From the NCBI GenBank assembly GCA_039698075.1, contig JBDKTJ010000052.1, forward strand, positions 1-18,128: a stretch of 18,128 nucleotides of DNA, in the 5' to 3' direction. Position 1 is the first letter of the stretch. The number at the start of each line of letters is the position of its first letter. A program made the translations under genes and the position numbers. Source of the stretch: JAJFVC01 sp039698075. GTDB taxonomy: Bacteria > Planctomycetota > Planctomycetia > Pirellulales > Thermoguttaceae. Below the pieces are notes generated by a model. That model was not told the origin of the DNA. It saw nothing but the letters and a program-made list of their open reading frames with translations, and made no database searches. Shown here one piece after another: positions 1 through 6,249 of this stretch.

Positions 1-67
1 CGACCACGATCGTAATGTCATCATTGATGACAATACTTTCGTTCTTCTTGCGGGATAACACCAACAT
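1..67 (-). CDS. csrA: CsrA carbon storage regulator, N-terminal part (cut by window edge)
   Basis: On the minus strand an ATG at 67-65 opens a frame of 22 codons that runs off the left edge. The peptide starts MLVLSRKKNESIV and continues with INDDITIVV, which is the first two beta strands of CsrA/RsmA (family pattern MLxLxRxxxExIxIxDDIxIxV). CsrA is a small dimeric RNA-binding protein that binds GGA motifs in mRNA leaders and usually blocks translation. The ribosome site AAGGA (75-79 on the plus strand as TCCTT) lies 7 bases before the ATG. It also fits the minimal CsrA core ANGGA, so autoregulation is conceivable, but this is inference. The frame is too short for length-filtered gene calling. 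The C-terminal half, including the conserved RNA-contacting arginine, is outside the window. Identity rests on 22 residues, but these are highly characteristic. Confidence 0.85.
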   Translation of the reverse strand, partial: MLVLSRKKNESIVINDDITIVV

Positions 68-163
68 GGTACGTTCCTTCGACCTCTTGCCAGAGCCTCC
101 CCAAGTTTGGCGGCCTGCCAATAGTCAACCTAGGCGAGTGTACAAAAACACTGCCATCAATGT

Positions 164-191
164 ACGATACGCTGGAATTAACTAATGTCAA
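164..191 (-). promoter_or_regulatory. Candidate sigma-70-type promoter for csrA
   Basis: Reading the minus strand, a perfect TTGACA (186-191) is followed after 16 bases by TATCGT (164-169, 4 of 6 matches to TATAAT). It points toward csrA and predicts a leader of about 90 bases. The -35 box is strong and the -10 box is weak. No other minus-strand candidate in the gap is better. Confidence 0.4.
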
Positions 192-300
192 GCGGATTCC
201 ACGCCACCCCATCGATTTTTCCCACGTCCGGCTGGCATACGGCACAAGAATCGCACTTTTTACCTCAAAAGGAGTTCAGTCACCCTCCAACCGAAGGGCC

Positions 301-328
301 TTGCGGTTCACGACACGACCTTTATAAT
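301..328 (+). promoter_or_regulatory. Candidate sigma-70-type promoter for nuoI
   Basis: TTGCGG (301-306) is followed after 16 bases by a perfect TATAAT (323-328). Transcription would start near 335, giving a leader of about 105 bases before the nuoI start at 440. The -10 match is perfect and the -35 keeps the TTG core. This also supports treating the region upstream of 440 as leader and not as coding sequence. Confidence 0.5.
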
Positions 329-439
329 CCGGTTGTTGGCGGTTGTCGTAGAGCAGATTGCCAATTCGACAGCCTAACAGACGGCGGTCTCCCCTATTTT
401 GAGCTAAAAGCACCTCCTCACAGACGGCGGGTTTTTCCC

Positions 440-970
440 ATGTGGCGTTGGTTTCGGAATCTCTACCGCACGGTGGCCACGATCCTCAAATCGCTCGGGA
501 CCGGCTATCGGTATTGGGTTCGCACCTACGACCCCAAGATCCGCACGTTCACCGAAATCTACGAGTATCCCGAGCTGCCGGCCAAAATCGCCCCGCGGTT
601 CCGGGGGTTTCATCGCTACGATTTGACCTCCTGCATCGCCTGTGAACGATGCGTCCGCGATTGTCCGGTCGGGTGCATTTACATCGGCAAGCAGCGGGCG
701 ACCCATCGCAAGGGATTTCAGGTCACCAGCTACACGATCGACTACGGCCGCTGCATGTTTTGCGGACTGTGCACCGAGGGCTGCCCGACCGATTGCCTGC
801 TGATGGGCTCGTCCTACGATCTGAGTTGTTACAGTCGAGAGGGCACGCTGGTCGATTTTTCCAGACTCCCGCTCGAAGTGGCTTGGGGTCGCGCCAGCTT
901 GAACGCCGCCGTGGTCGCCAACGCAAAAATCATCGCAAAACCCGTCCACGAGGGCCCGGGCGCCTGCTGA
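440..970 (+). CDS. nuoI: NADH-quinone oxidoreductase subunit I (2x[4Fe-4S] ferredoxin-like)
   Basis: This 176-residue protein is the peripheral-arm subunit that carries clusters N6a and N6b and relays electrons toward NuoB and quinone. Two ferredoxin motifs are visible: CIACERCVRDCP at residues 65-76 and CMFCGLCTEGCP at residues 105-116. Each has the CxxCxxCxxxCP pattern, and the 29-residue spacing between them is normal for NuoI. The N-terminal helix MWRWFRNLYRTVATILKSL matches the amphipathic N-terminus of the family. The frame is open further upstream to an ATG at 185, but those 85 residues are not NuoI-like and overlap the promoter candidate, so the ATG at 440 is chosen. No clear ribosome site precedes it. 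Unusually, the gene lies upstream of nuoA and is separated from it by a DUF2203 gene, instead of sitting between nuoH and nuoJ. Confidence 0.93.
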   Translation: MWRWFRNLYRTVATILKSLGTGYRYWVRTYDPKIRTFTEIYEYPELPAKIAPRFRGFHRYDLTSCIACERCVRDCPVGCIYIGKQRATHRKGFQVTSYTIDYGRCMFCGLCTEGCPTDCLLMGSSYDLSCYSREGTLVDFSRLPLEVAWGRASLNAAVVANAKIIAKPVHEGPGAC

Positions 971-1033
971 CCTCCCGTGGCACGGGGTTGCCCACCTGAA
1001 GATCCCGCGAAAGAAAACACCTCGGACCGGCAA

Positions 1034-1047
1034 CCTGTCCTACAGGA
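1034..1047 (+). promoter_or_regulatory. Ribosome site of the DUF2203 gene inside a small hairpin
   Basis: CCTGT (1034-1038), loop CCT and ACAGG (1042-1046) can form a 5-bp hairpin. It covers most of the ribosome site AGGA (1044-1047), which lies 5 bases before the ATG at 1053. The site supports the chosen start. The hairpin might reduce translation, but the stem is short and this is inference. Confidence 0.35.
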
Positions 1048-1052
1048 CCGAA

Positions 1053-1490
1053 ATGACGACAAAACGACCAAAACGACCGGAGTGGTTTACGGTGGAACAG
1101 GCCAACGCCATGTTGCCGCTGGTCCGGGCCATCGTCGTCGATCTGGCCGGTCTTTCCCGCGAAGTGATCGATCGCCGCCACCGCCTGGCCTATCTGCTTT
1201 CGGGCCACGATTCCAGCGACCGCGACCTGTATCATGAAGAATTGGTGCAGGTCGAAAAAGATTTGGAGCAGAACGCCCGACAATTGCGGGAATACGTCGA
1301 GGAGCTGCGCAACTTGGGCGTCGAGCCGGTCAACGGGCCCGAGGGCATGGTCACTTTCCCTTCACGGGTCGATGGCCGTCGTGCGTTGCTCTCGTGGAAG
1401 TTGGACGAGCCCGAAATCATGTTCTGGCAGGAGCCCGAGGCCGGCTATCGCCATCGCCGACCGTTGGCCACCGACATGGCCGCCAGCTAA
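1053..1490 (+). CDS. DUF2203 family protein, function unknown
   Basis: This 145-residue soluble protein fits the DUF2203 family. The N-terminal signature FTVEQANAMLPLV is at residues 12-24. A charged helical middle, probably a coiled coil, spans about residues 25-90. The C-terminal part has GMVTFPS (98-104) and WKLDEPEIMFWQ (115-126), which match the family pattern G.vDFPs...W..GEpei..WH. No catalytic function is established for the family to my knowledge. It begins 82 bases after nuoI and precedes the nuoA promoter candidate, so it is probably co-transcribed with nuoI. There is no sign that it is a complex I subunit. The start ATG at 1053 is supported by AGGA 5 bases upstream. Confidence 0.8.
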   Translation: MTTKRPKRPEWFTVEQANAMLPLVRAIVVDLAGLSREVIDRRHRLAYLLSGHDSSDRDLYHEELVQVEKDLEQNARQLREYVEELRNLGVEPVNGPEGMVTFPSRVDGRRALLSWKLDEPEIMFWQEPEAGYRHRRPLATDMAAS

Positions 1491-1509
1491 CGCGACCGGT
1501 GGGGGCGGC

Positions 1510-1537
1510 TTGCAAAAGGCCCGCCATGCTCTAAAAT
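1510..1537 (+). promoter_or_regulatory. Candidate promoter for the nuoA-N run
   Basis: TTGCAA (1510-1515) and TAAAAT (1532-1537) are separated by 16 bases. The -10 has 5 of 6 consensus matches and the -35 has 4 of 6. The predicted start near 1544 gives a nuoA leader of about 130 bases that contains an inverted repeat and a 17-base element shared with nuoM. This would allow nuoA-N to be expressed independently of nuoI and DUF2203. Confidence 0.45.
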
Positions 1538-1555
1538 AGGCCCCTTTACTAAATT

Positions 1556-1618
1556 GTTTCACACCAGCGCGAAAGTGCCGGCGGGCGCAGACCACCGACC
1601 CATGCGTGGTTGTGAAAC
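1556..1618 (+). promoter_or_regulatory. Inverted repeat in the nuoA leader
   Basis: GTTTCACA (1556-1563) and TGTGAAAC (1611-1618) are perfect 8-base inverted arms. Pairing can continue imperfectly inward, and a second GCGC/GCGC pairing is possible inside. If the promoter at 1510-1537 is real, this whole 63-base hairpin would be in the nuoA 5' leader. No U-run follows, so it does not look like a terminator. It could be a folded leader element or a protein-binding palindrome; the sequence alone does not decide. Confidence 0.35.
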
Positions 1619-1628
1619 CTGCGTCCCG

Positions 1629-1645
1629 TTCGGTTTTCCGCGGTT
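1629..1645 (+). repeat. 17-base element shared with the nuoM upstream region (copy 1)
   Basis: The sequence TTCGGTTTTCCGCGGTT occurs here, 27 bases before the nuoA start, and again identically at 8520-8536, 11 bases before the nuoM start. Both copies are in noncoding DNA on the same strand. A chance 17-base match within 18 kb is unlikely. The role is unknown. Confidence 0.6.
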
Positions 1646-1672
1646 TTATTTCGATATCCGTCGCACGAGGCG

Positions 1673-2269
1673 ATGCTACTTACTGGGGAAACGATTCCCC
1701 TCGGACTTGTTTTCATGATGCCGACCGCGATTGTTGCCTACTTGGCTCTGTTCGCCACGGTTGGGGCCCTATTTACGCTGGTGTGCCTTCTGCTCGGGAA
1801 GGTGTTTCGGCCTAGCGCTCCGAATCCTGACAAGTGCGCCACCTACGAATGCGGCGAGCAGTCGGTCGGGCCGTCCTCGGTCCAGTTCGACCTCCGGTTC
1901 TATGTGGTCGCGCTGGTGTTTTTGATTTTCGAGGTCGAAGTGGCGTTCTTCTTCCCGCCGGCCACGATTTTCGGCCGCGCCAACCAAGCCGTCGCTTTGC
2001 AGCAGGCTTCCCGAGCGGCAGTCGAAAAACCAACGGCCAAGCCGGTCGCCGAACAACCGGTGGACGATCAAGCCCTGTTGTCGCTCCGTTCCGCGTCAAA
2101 ACTGTCGCTGGCGGCGATGCTCGATCTCGGCGTGTTCTTCGCCGTGCTGCTGGTCGGGTTCGCCTATGTCTGGCGTCGCGGCGATCTGGACTGGGTCCGA
2201 GCGATGCGGCATCCCACCACGCCGGCCGAAAACGCCGCCGTGTTCATGCGATTGCGAGGCCAGCGGTAA
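1673..2269 (+). CDS. nuoA: NADH-quinone oxidoreductase subunit A, with extended linker
   Basis: NuoA is a small membrane subunit with three membrane helices at the junction of the membrane and peripheral arms. The diagnostic loop PDKCATYECGE is at residues 52-62, followed by QFDLRFYVVALVFLIFEVEV (71-90) with the conserved acidic residues E87 and E89. Helices are at about 17-42, 76-97 and 146-166. The protein has 198 residues against about 120-150 usually. The excess is a charged, Ala/Pro/Gln/Lys-rich linker at about residues 101-143 between helices 2 and 3, plus a longer C-terminus. The start ATG at 1673 gives a normal first helix; ATGs at 1715 and 1718 are alternatives and none has a strong ribosome site. 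nuoC starts 2 bases after the stop, leaving no room for nuoB. Confidence 0.93.
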   Translation: MLLTGETIPLGLVFMMPTAIVAYLALFATVGALFTLVCLLLGKVFRPSAPNPDKCATYECGEQSVGPSSVQFDLRFYVVALVFLIFEVEVAFFFPPATIFGRANQAVALQQASRAAVEKPTAKPVAEQPVDDQALLSLRSASKLSLAAMLDLGVFFAVLLVGFAYVWRRGDLDWVRAMRHPTTPAENAAVFMRLRGQR

Positions 2270-2271
2270 CG

Positions 2272-2802
2272 ATGAACGCCGAACAAATCTACGCCCGACT
2301 CGAACATCCCTTCCGACCGTGGTTGGTGGGCTGCGACTTTGCGGCGATCGACCCGTGGATCGAGGTGAAGCCCGACGGATTGGCCGACGTCGCGCGCTAT
2401 CTCCGCGAACAGCCGGACCTTTGGTTCGACATGCTCCACTGCATCACGGCGGTGGACTATTTCGAGCCGGACGAAAAAAAAGCGGCCCAAGTCGAATGGC
2501 AGCCGCATATCGAATTGCTTTACCATTTGTCGAGTCTGCGGCATCGCCACCGTCTGGTGCTGAAGACGTCGCTGCCGCGTTGGCTCGACGATCAGCCGGG
2601 CCGATTGCCCGAGGCGCCCAGCGTCAGCCGCATCTGGAGCACGGCCGAGTGGCACGAGCGCGAGGTGTTCGATCTGTCGGGCGTGAAGTTTTTGGACCAT
2701 CCTGACCTGCGGCGGATCTTGTGTCCCGAAGATTGGCCGGGCCATCCGTTGCGGAAGGATTTCGTCATGCCGCCCGACTACCACGGCGTGCCCACCAGGT
2801 GA
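2272..2802 (+). CDS. nuoC: NADH-quinone oxidoreductase subunit C
   Basis: This 176-residue soluble peripheral-arm subunit (30-kDa subunit family) binds NuoD near the quinone site and carries no cofactor. The family signature is clear at residues 127-163: WHEREVFDLSGVKF, then HPDLRRILCPEDW, then GHPLRKD. The N-terminal part (DMLHCITAVDY at 53-63, IELLYHLSS at 80-88) fits the Complex1_30kDa fold. The frame is open much further upstream, but that part overlaps nuoA in another frame. The ATG at 2272 lies 2 bases after the nuoA stop and gives normal length. NuoC and NuoD are separate proteins here, not fused as in E. coli. Confidence 0.95.
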   Translation: MNAEQIYARLEHPFRPWLVGCDFAAIDPWIEVKPDGLADVARYLREQPDLWFDMLHCITAVDYFEPDEKKAAQVEWQPHIELLYHLSSLRHRHRLVLKTSLPRWLDDQPGRLPEAPSVSRIWSTAEWHEREVFDLSGVKFLDHPDLRRILCPEDWPGHPLRKDFVMPPDYHGVPTR

Positions 2803-2807
2803 TTTTC

Positions 2808-4013
2808 ATGTCCAACGCTCGCATGCCATCCGATTCGGTCGAGTTCGACGTCCACACGGACGAGATGCTGATCAACATGGGTCCGCAGCATCCGAGTACG
2901 CACGGCGTGTTGCGTTTGGTGCTTCGGACCGACGGCGAAGTGGTGACCGAAGCGACGCCGCACATCGGCTATCTGCACCGTTCGGCCGAAAAAATCGCCG
3001 AAAAACTCTCGCCGCGCCAGTTCCTGCCCTACACCGACCGGCTCGACTACCTGGCCGCGATGAACATGAATCTGGGCTGGGCGTTGTGCGTCGAAAAGTT
3101 GCTGGGGCATCAAGTGTCGGAAAAGACTCGCCATTTGCGCGTGATCGTCTGCGAATTGGGCCGCATCGCCAACCATCTGGTCGCGGCCAGCAGCAGCGGA
3201 CTCGATCTGGGCAGTTTCACGCCGTTTTTGTGGACGTTCCGCGAACGCGAAAAAATCGTCAACCTGTTCGAGGAAATCTGCGGCGCCCGGCTCACCTACA
3301 GCTACATCACCGTCGGCGGCGTGACGGCCGACGCGCCGACCGGCTGGCTCAAGCGTTGCGAAGAGTTTTTGGACCAGTTCGTGCCGGTGATCGACGACCT
3401 GCACGCGTTGCTGACCAACAACGCGATCTTCGTGCACCGCATGGTGAACGTCGGCGTGATGCCGCCCGAGATGGCCGTCGACTACGGCTGCACCGGCCCG
3501 GTGTTGCGCGGCAGCGGCGTCGATTGGGATCTGCGACGCGACGGCGAGCCGATCTACACCGATATGTACGCCGGCTACACGTGGAACGTCATCGCTCCGA
3601 TTAACGGCCGATACCCGACGGATCACCCATGTCCGCCGGTTCCGTTTGACGCCGTGGTCGGCGACTCCTGGCATCGGTATTTCGTCCGCATGTTGGAAGT
3701 CGTGCAATCGATCGACATCATTCGCCAAGCGATCGCCGGCTACTCGCAAGCCGGGGGCGAGGTGGACCGACCGATGGCGATCAAGCAAAAGCTGCCCAAG
3801 GGAACGGCCTATCTCGAAACCGAAGCGCCGAAAGGCCAGATGGGTTTTATGATCGTGGCCGACGGCACGCCGATTCCGTGGCGGGTGCGAATCCGCAGCA
3901 GCAGTTTTTCCAATCTGTCGATCGTGCCGGAACTGTGTCGAGGGGTCATGCTCGCCGACGTCCCAGCGATCTTGGCCTCGCTGGATTTCGTCTTGGGAGA
4001 GATTGATCGGTAA
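2808..4013 (+). CDS. nuoD: NADH-quinone oxidoreductase subunit D (49-kDa subunit)
   Basis: This 401-residue subunit, related to the large subunit of [NiFe] hydrogenases, forms the quinone-reducing cavity together with NuoB. Visible motifs are GPQHPSTHG (25-33, with the quinone-site histidine), PHIGYLHR (51-58), DRLDYLAAMN (77-86) and the C-terminal block SSSFSNLS...ASLDFVLGEIDR ending at residue 401. Hydrogenase metal-binding cysteines are absent, as expected for NuoD. The open frame extends back into nuoC, but the ATG at 2808, 5 bases after the nuoC stop, gives the usual length. ATG 2823 is a possible later start. The partner NuoB is not encoded nearby. Confidence 0.96.
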   Translation: MSNARMPSDSVEFDVHTDEMLINMGPQHPSTHGVLRLVLRTDGEVVTEATPHIGYLHRSAEKIAEKLSPRQFLPYTDRLDYLAAMNMNLGWALCVEKLLGHQVSEKTRHLRVIVCELGRIANHLVAASSSGLDLGSFTPFLWTFREREKIVNLFEEICGARLTYSYITVGGVTADAPTGWLKRCEEFLDQFVPVIDDLHALLTNNAIFVHRMVNVGVMPPEMAVDYGCTGPVLRGSGVDWDLRRDGEPIYTDMYAGYTWNVIAPINGRYPTDHPCPPVPFDAVVGDSWHRYFVRMLEVVQSIDIIRQAIAGYSQAGGEVDRPMAIKQKLPKGTAYLETEAPKGQMGFMIVADGTPIPWRVRIRSSSFSNLSIVPELCRGVMLADVPAILASLDFVLGEIDR

Positions 4014-4021
4014 GGGATATG

Positions 4022-4046
4022 TAGGGATTTAGGAATTTAGGGATCG
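4022..4046 (+). repeat. Short A/T-richer imperfect repeats after nuoD
   Basis: Just after the nuoD stop, TAGGGATTT (4022-4030), AGGAATTT (4031-4038) and AGGGATCG (4039-4046) form three imperfect 8-9-base units. Their composition differs from the flanking genes. Together with the heptamers at 4067-4097 they fill most of the nuoD-nuoH gap. No function is apparent. Confidence 0.45.
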
Positions 4047-4066
4047 CAAGCGATTTCGCCTTAAGA

Positions 4067-4097
4067 ACTGACCACTGGCCACCGGCCACTGACCACT
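4067..4097 (+). repeat. Tandem heptamer repeat between nuoD and nuoH
   Basis: Four consecutive 7-base units are visible: ACTGACC, ACTGGCC, ACCGGCC, ACTGACC, followed by a partial ACT. The array ends 9 bases before the nuoH start codon. I recall similar intergenic heptamers (ACTGGCC-like) in planctomycete genomes, but cannot confirm this here. Such arrays can change length by slippage and so alter the distance between genes. Confidence 0.65.
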
Positions 4098-4106
4098 AAA
4101 ACAGCC

Positions 4107-5204
4107 GTGACTGAACTACTCACTTACCTGCCGATTCCCGTCTGGATCGCGTACACCATCGCGGCGGTGGTGCAGTGCGTTTTATGTTTGGTCGTGGCGC
4201 TCTGCGCGGCCGCGGTTTTTATTTGGTTGGAACGAAAAGTCTCGGCCCGCATGCAAGACCGGCTCGGCCCCACGCGCGTGGGCGGTCGGTTCGGGTGGCT
4301 GCAACCGCCGGCCGACGGCTTCAAGTTGCTCTGCAAGGAAGACATCATTCCGACCAACGCCGACGCGCCGCTGTTCCGCATCGCTCCCTACATTAGTTTC
4401 TGCGCCACGTTCTGCACGTTCCTCGCGCTGCCGTTCGCCAACGGCTGGGTGGCGTTGGAGTTGAACGTCGGGGCGTTTTTCATTCTGGCCGTGGCGGGCC
4501 TCGAAGTGTTCGGCGTCGTCTTGGGCGGCTATTCGTCCGGCTCGAAGTGGTCGCTCTACGGGGCGATGCGCGAGGCCGCTCAAATGGTCAGCTACGAAAT
4601 CCCGCTGGCCCTGTGCGTCGTCGTGCCCGTCCTGATCGCCGGCACGATGGACCTGGTCGAAATCGGCAACCGCCAGGCCGGCTGGTTCTGGCATTGGAAC
4701 ATCCTGCACGATCCGTTCACCTTCGTGACGTTTTGGATCTATATCGCCTGCGCCGTGGCCAGCACGAACCGCGCGCCGTTCGACCTGCCCGAGGCCGAAA
4801 GCGAACTGGTCGCCGGCTTTTTGACCGAGTATTCCGGCTGGCGTTGGGTCGTTTTTTTCATGGGCGAATACTCCGCGATGTTCATGGTCAGCGGGCTGGG
4901 CGTGGCGTTGTTCCTCGGCGGATGGCATGGCCCGATCCCCGTCATTGCGTGGCTCGAGGGCCTTTGCCCCGGCAATCCCGCCGTGATCCAATGGATCGGC
5001 AACTTGTTCGGACTGACCAACTTCGTCGTCAAGACTGTGCTGGGCGTGACGTTCATGATCACCCTGCGTTGGTCCTTGCCGCGACTGCGCGTCGATCAGG
5101 TGATGACCACCTGTTTGAAATATTGCGTGCCGCTGGGCTCGGCCATGTTGGCCGGCGTCATGCTCTGGACGTATTTTTTCCCCGGCGGTTTGATTTTCCG
5201 ATAA
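4107..5204 (+). CDS. nuoH: NADH-quinone oxidoreductase subunit H
   Basis: This 365-residue membrane subunit holds part of the quinone tunnel and the entrance of the proton path (Complex I ND1 family). Motifs are ERKVSARMQDRLGP at 42-55, SKWSLYGAMREAAQMVSYE at 146-164 with its conserved acidic residues, NRAPFDLPEAESELVAGF at 221-238, and EYSG at 241-244. About eight hydrophobic helices can be counted, as in the family. The start is taken as GTG at 4107, because the first in-frame ATG is residue 49, after the first membrane helix and inside the ERK motif. No ribosome site is obvious in front of the GTG, since a heptamer array lies there. Confidence 0.95.
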   Translation: MTELLTYLPIPVWIAYTIAAVVQCVLCLVVALCAAAVFIWLERKVSARMQDRLGPTRVGGRFGWLQPPADGFKLLCKEDIIPTNADAPLFRIAPYISFCATFCTFLALPFANGWVALELNVGAFFILAVAGLEVFGVVLGGYSSGSKWSLYGAMREAAQMVSYEIPLALCVVVPVLIAGTMDLVEIGNRQAGWFWHWNILHDPFTFVTFWIYIACAVASTNRAPFDLPEAESELVAGFLTEYSGWRWVVFFMGEYSAMFMVSGLGVALFLGGWHGPIPVIAWLEGLCPGNPAVIQWIGNLFGLTNFVVKTVLGVTFMITLRWSLPRLRVDQVMTTCLKYCVPLGSAMLAGVMLWTYFFPGGLIFR

Positions 5205-5252
5205 AACCGCGCGAAGACCGACAATGACGTTGATGTAAGAACCACGCATCCG

Positions 5253-5876
5253 ATGAACCCAATCAACTGGCATAGCTGTTTTTTTCTGCTCGTGGCTGTG
5301 TTGGCCTGCGCGTCCGCCATCGCGGTGGTCGTCGCCGGCAACATCGTGCGCATGGCCTGCTTCCTGGTCGCTTCGCTCGGCGCCGTGGCGGGCTTGTTCT
5401 TCCTGGCCGGGGCCGATTTCTTGGGCGCGGTCCAACTAATGGTCTACGTCGGCGGCACGATGGTCCTGTTGATCTTCGGCGTGATGCTCACCGCTCGCGG
5501 CCCGAGAGACATTTTGAAGATCGGCGGCGGCCAGTGGATCGTCGCCATCTTGGTGGCCGGCGCGCTGCTGGCCGTGCTGTTGCAGGCCGCCACAAGCGTG
5601 CCCGGCCAATTGGCCGCCACGGCAAAACCGACCGCCTCGGCTGCCGACGCGGCGCCGACCGCTTGGCCGCTCGGGCTGGGTTTGATGGGCGTCCGCGTCG
5701 ACAAGCTCGATCAGCCGAACGCCGTGTTGCGTCGCGGAATGTCCGGGTACTTGCTCGCGTTTGAAATCGTCTCGATCCATCTGGTCGTGGTGTTGGTCGG
5801 CGCGGCCTATCTGGCCCGAGCCCGCCGCCGGGTGGATTCTCGCCGCCGAACGCCGGAGGACGACGCAACCTCGTAG
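5253..5876 (+). CDS. nuoJ: NADH-quinone oxidoreductase subunit J
   Basis: This 207-residue membrane subunit belongs to the ND6 family. The conserved third helix with the pi-bulge signature is at residues 56-78 (GAVQLMVYVGGTMVLLIF). Other helices lie at about 8-28, 34-53, 95-112 and 166-188; the last reads YLLAFEIVSIHLVVVLVGAA. Between helices 4 and 5 is an Ala/Thr/Pro-rich loop (about 114-140) and the C-terminus is Arg-rich. The length is within the broad range of the family. It follows nuoH by 48 bases, where nuoI would normally lie between nuoH and nuoJ. Confidence 0.93.
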   Translation: MNPINWHSCFFLLVAVLACASAIAVVVAGNIVRMACFLVASLGAVAGLFFLAGADFLGAVQLMVYVGGTMVLLIFGVMLTARGPRDILKIGGGQWIVAILVAGALLAVLLQAATSVPGQLAATAKPTASAADAAPTAWPLGLGLMGVRVDKLDQPNAVLRRGMSGYLLAFEIVSIHLVVVLVGAAYLARARRRVDSRRRTPEDDATS

Positions 5877-5903
5877 CGATACGCTTGTGGAAATGCGCAA
5901 CCC

Positions 5904-6248
5904 ATGATGAACTTACTCACCGAACCCGTCGGAATCTCCCATTACATGGTCGTCAGCGCCGTGCTGTTCGTGTGCGGCGTCCTTTGCATGACGACCAAAC
6001 GCAACGCCATCGGCGTGTTGATGGGCATCGAATTGGTCTTGAACGGCGCCAATTTGAACTTCATCGCCTTCGGCAGCCCGATCCTCGGCGGCGGCCAAAG
6101 CCCCTTGGGATTCGACGGCCAATGGATCGCGATGTTCGTCATCGTGCTGGCGGCGGCCGAAGCCGCGGTCGCACTGGCCATCGCGTTGAACTTCTATCAC
6201 ACCCACGCCTCGATCGACGTGGATCGCGGCGAGGAGTTGAAAGGGTAA
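5904..6248 (+). CDS. nuoK: NADH-quinone oxidoreductase subunit K
   Basis: This 114-residue protein has three membrane helices (ND4L family). The two membrane-buried glutamates needed for proton transfer are present: E43 in LMGIELVLNGANLNF and E86 in VLAAAEAAVALAIAL. The loop after E43 with ILGGGQSP is slightly longer than usual. Two ATGs stand in tandem at 5904 and 5907; the first is used. The stop is 1 base before the nuoL ATG, so the two genes are probably translationally coupled. Confidence 0.95.
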   Translation: MMNLLTEPVGISHYMVVSAVLFVCGVLCMTTKRNAIGVLMGIELVLNGANLNFIAFGSPILGGGQSPLGFDGQWIAMFVIVLAAAEAAVALAIALNFYHTHASIDVDRGEELKG

Positions 6249-6249
6249 C

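Larger units (their letters stand above)
68..439. other. Divergent intergenic region between csrA and nuoI
   Basis: This 372-base stretch separates the leftward csrA from the rightward nuoI. Open frames crossing it (one leftward from 245 to 21, and one rightward extension of nuoI from 185) show no recognisable protein pattern. The stretch is less GC-rich than the genes around it. It contains one promoter-like sequence in each direction. I see no tRNA, strong terminator or repeat in it. Confidence 0.6.

Noticed and set aside
21..245. Leftward open frame of 74 codons in the csrA-nuoI gap
   Set aside because: It overlaps the csrA start in another frame and its protein shows no recognisable pattern; csrA explains the conserved sequence.
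185..439. Upstream in-frame extension of nuoI starting at ATG 185
   Set aside because: The extra 85 residues have no NuoI similarity, the composition is unlike the gene, and the region contains a promoter-like TATAAT at 323-328.
1973..2101. A hidden or fused nuoB within the long nuoA gene
   Set aside because: The extra NuoA segment is low-complexity and has no cysteine motif; no CCxxE signature is visible in any frame there.
2721..2807. nuoD starting upstream inside nuoC
   Set aside because: These residues overlap nuoC in another frame and are not NuoD-like; the ATG at 2808 gives normal length.
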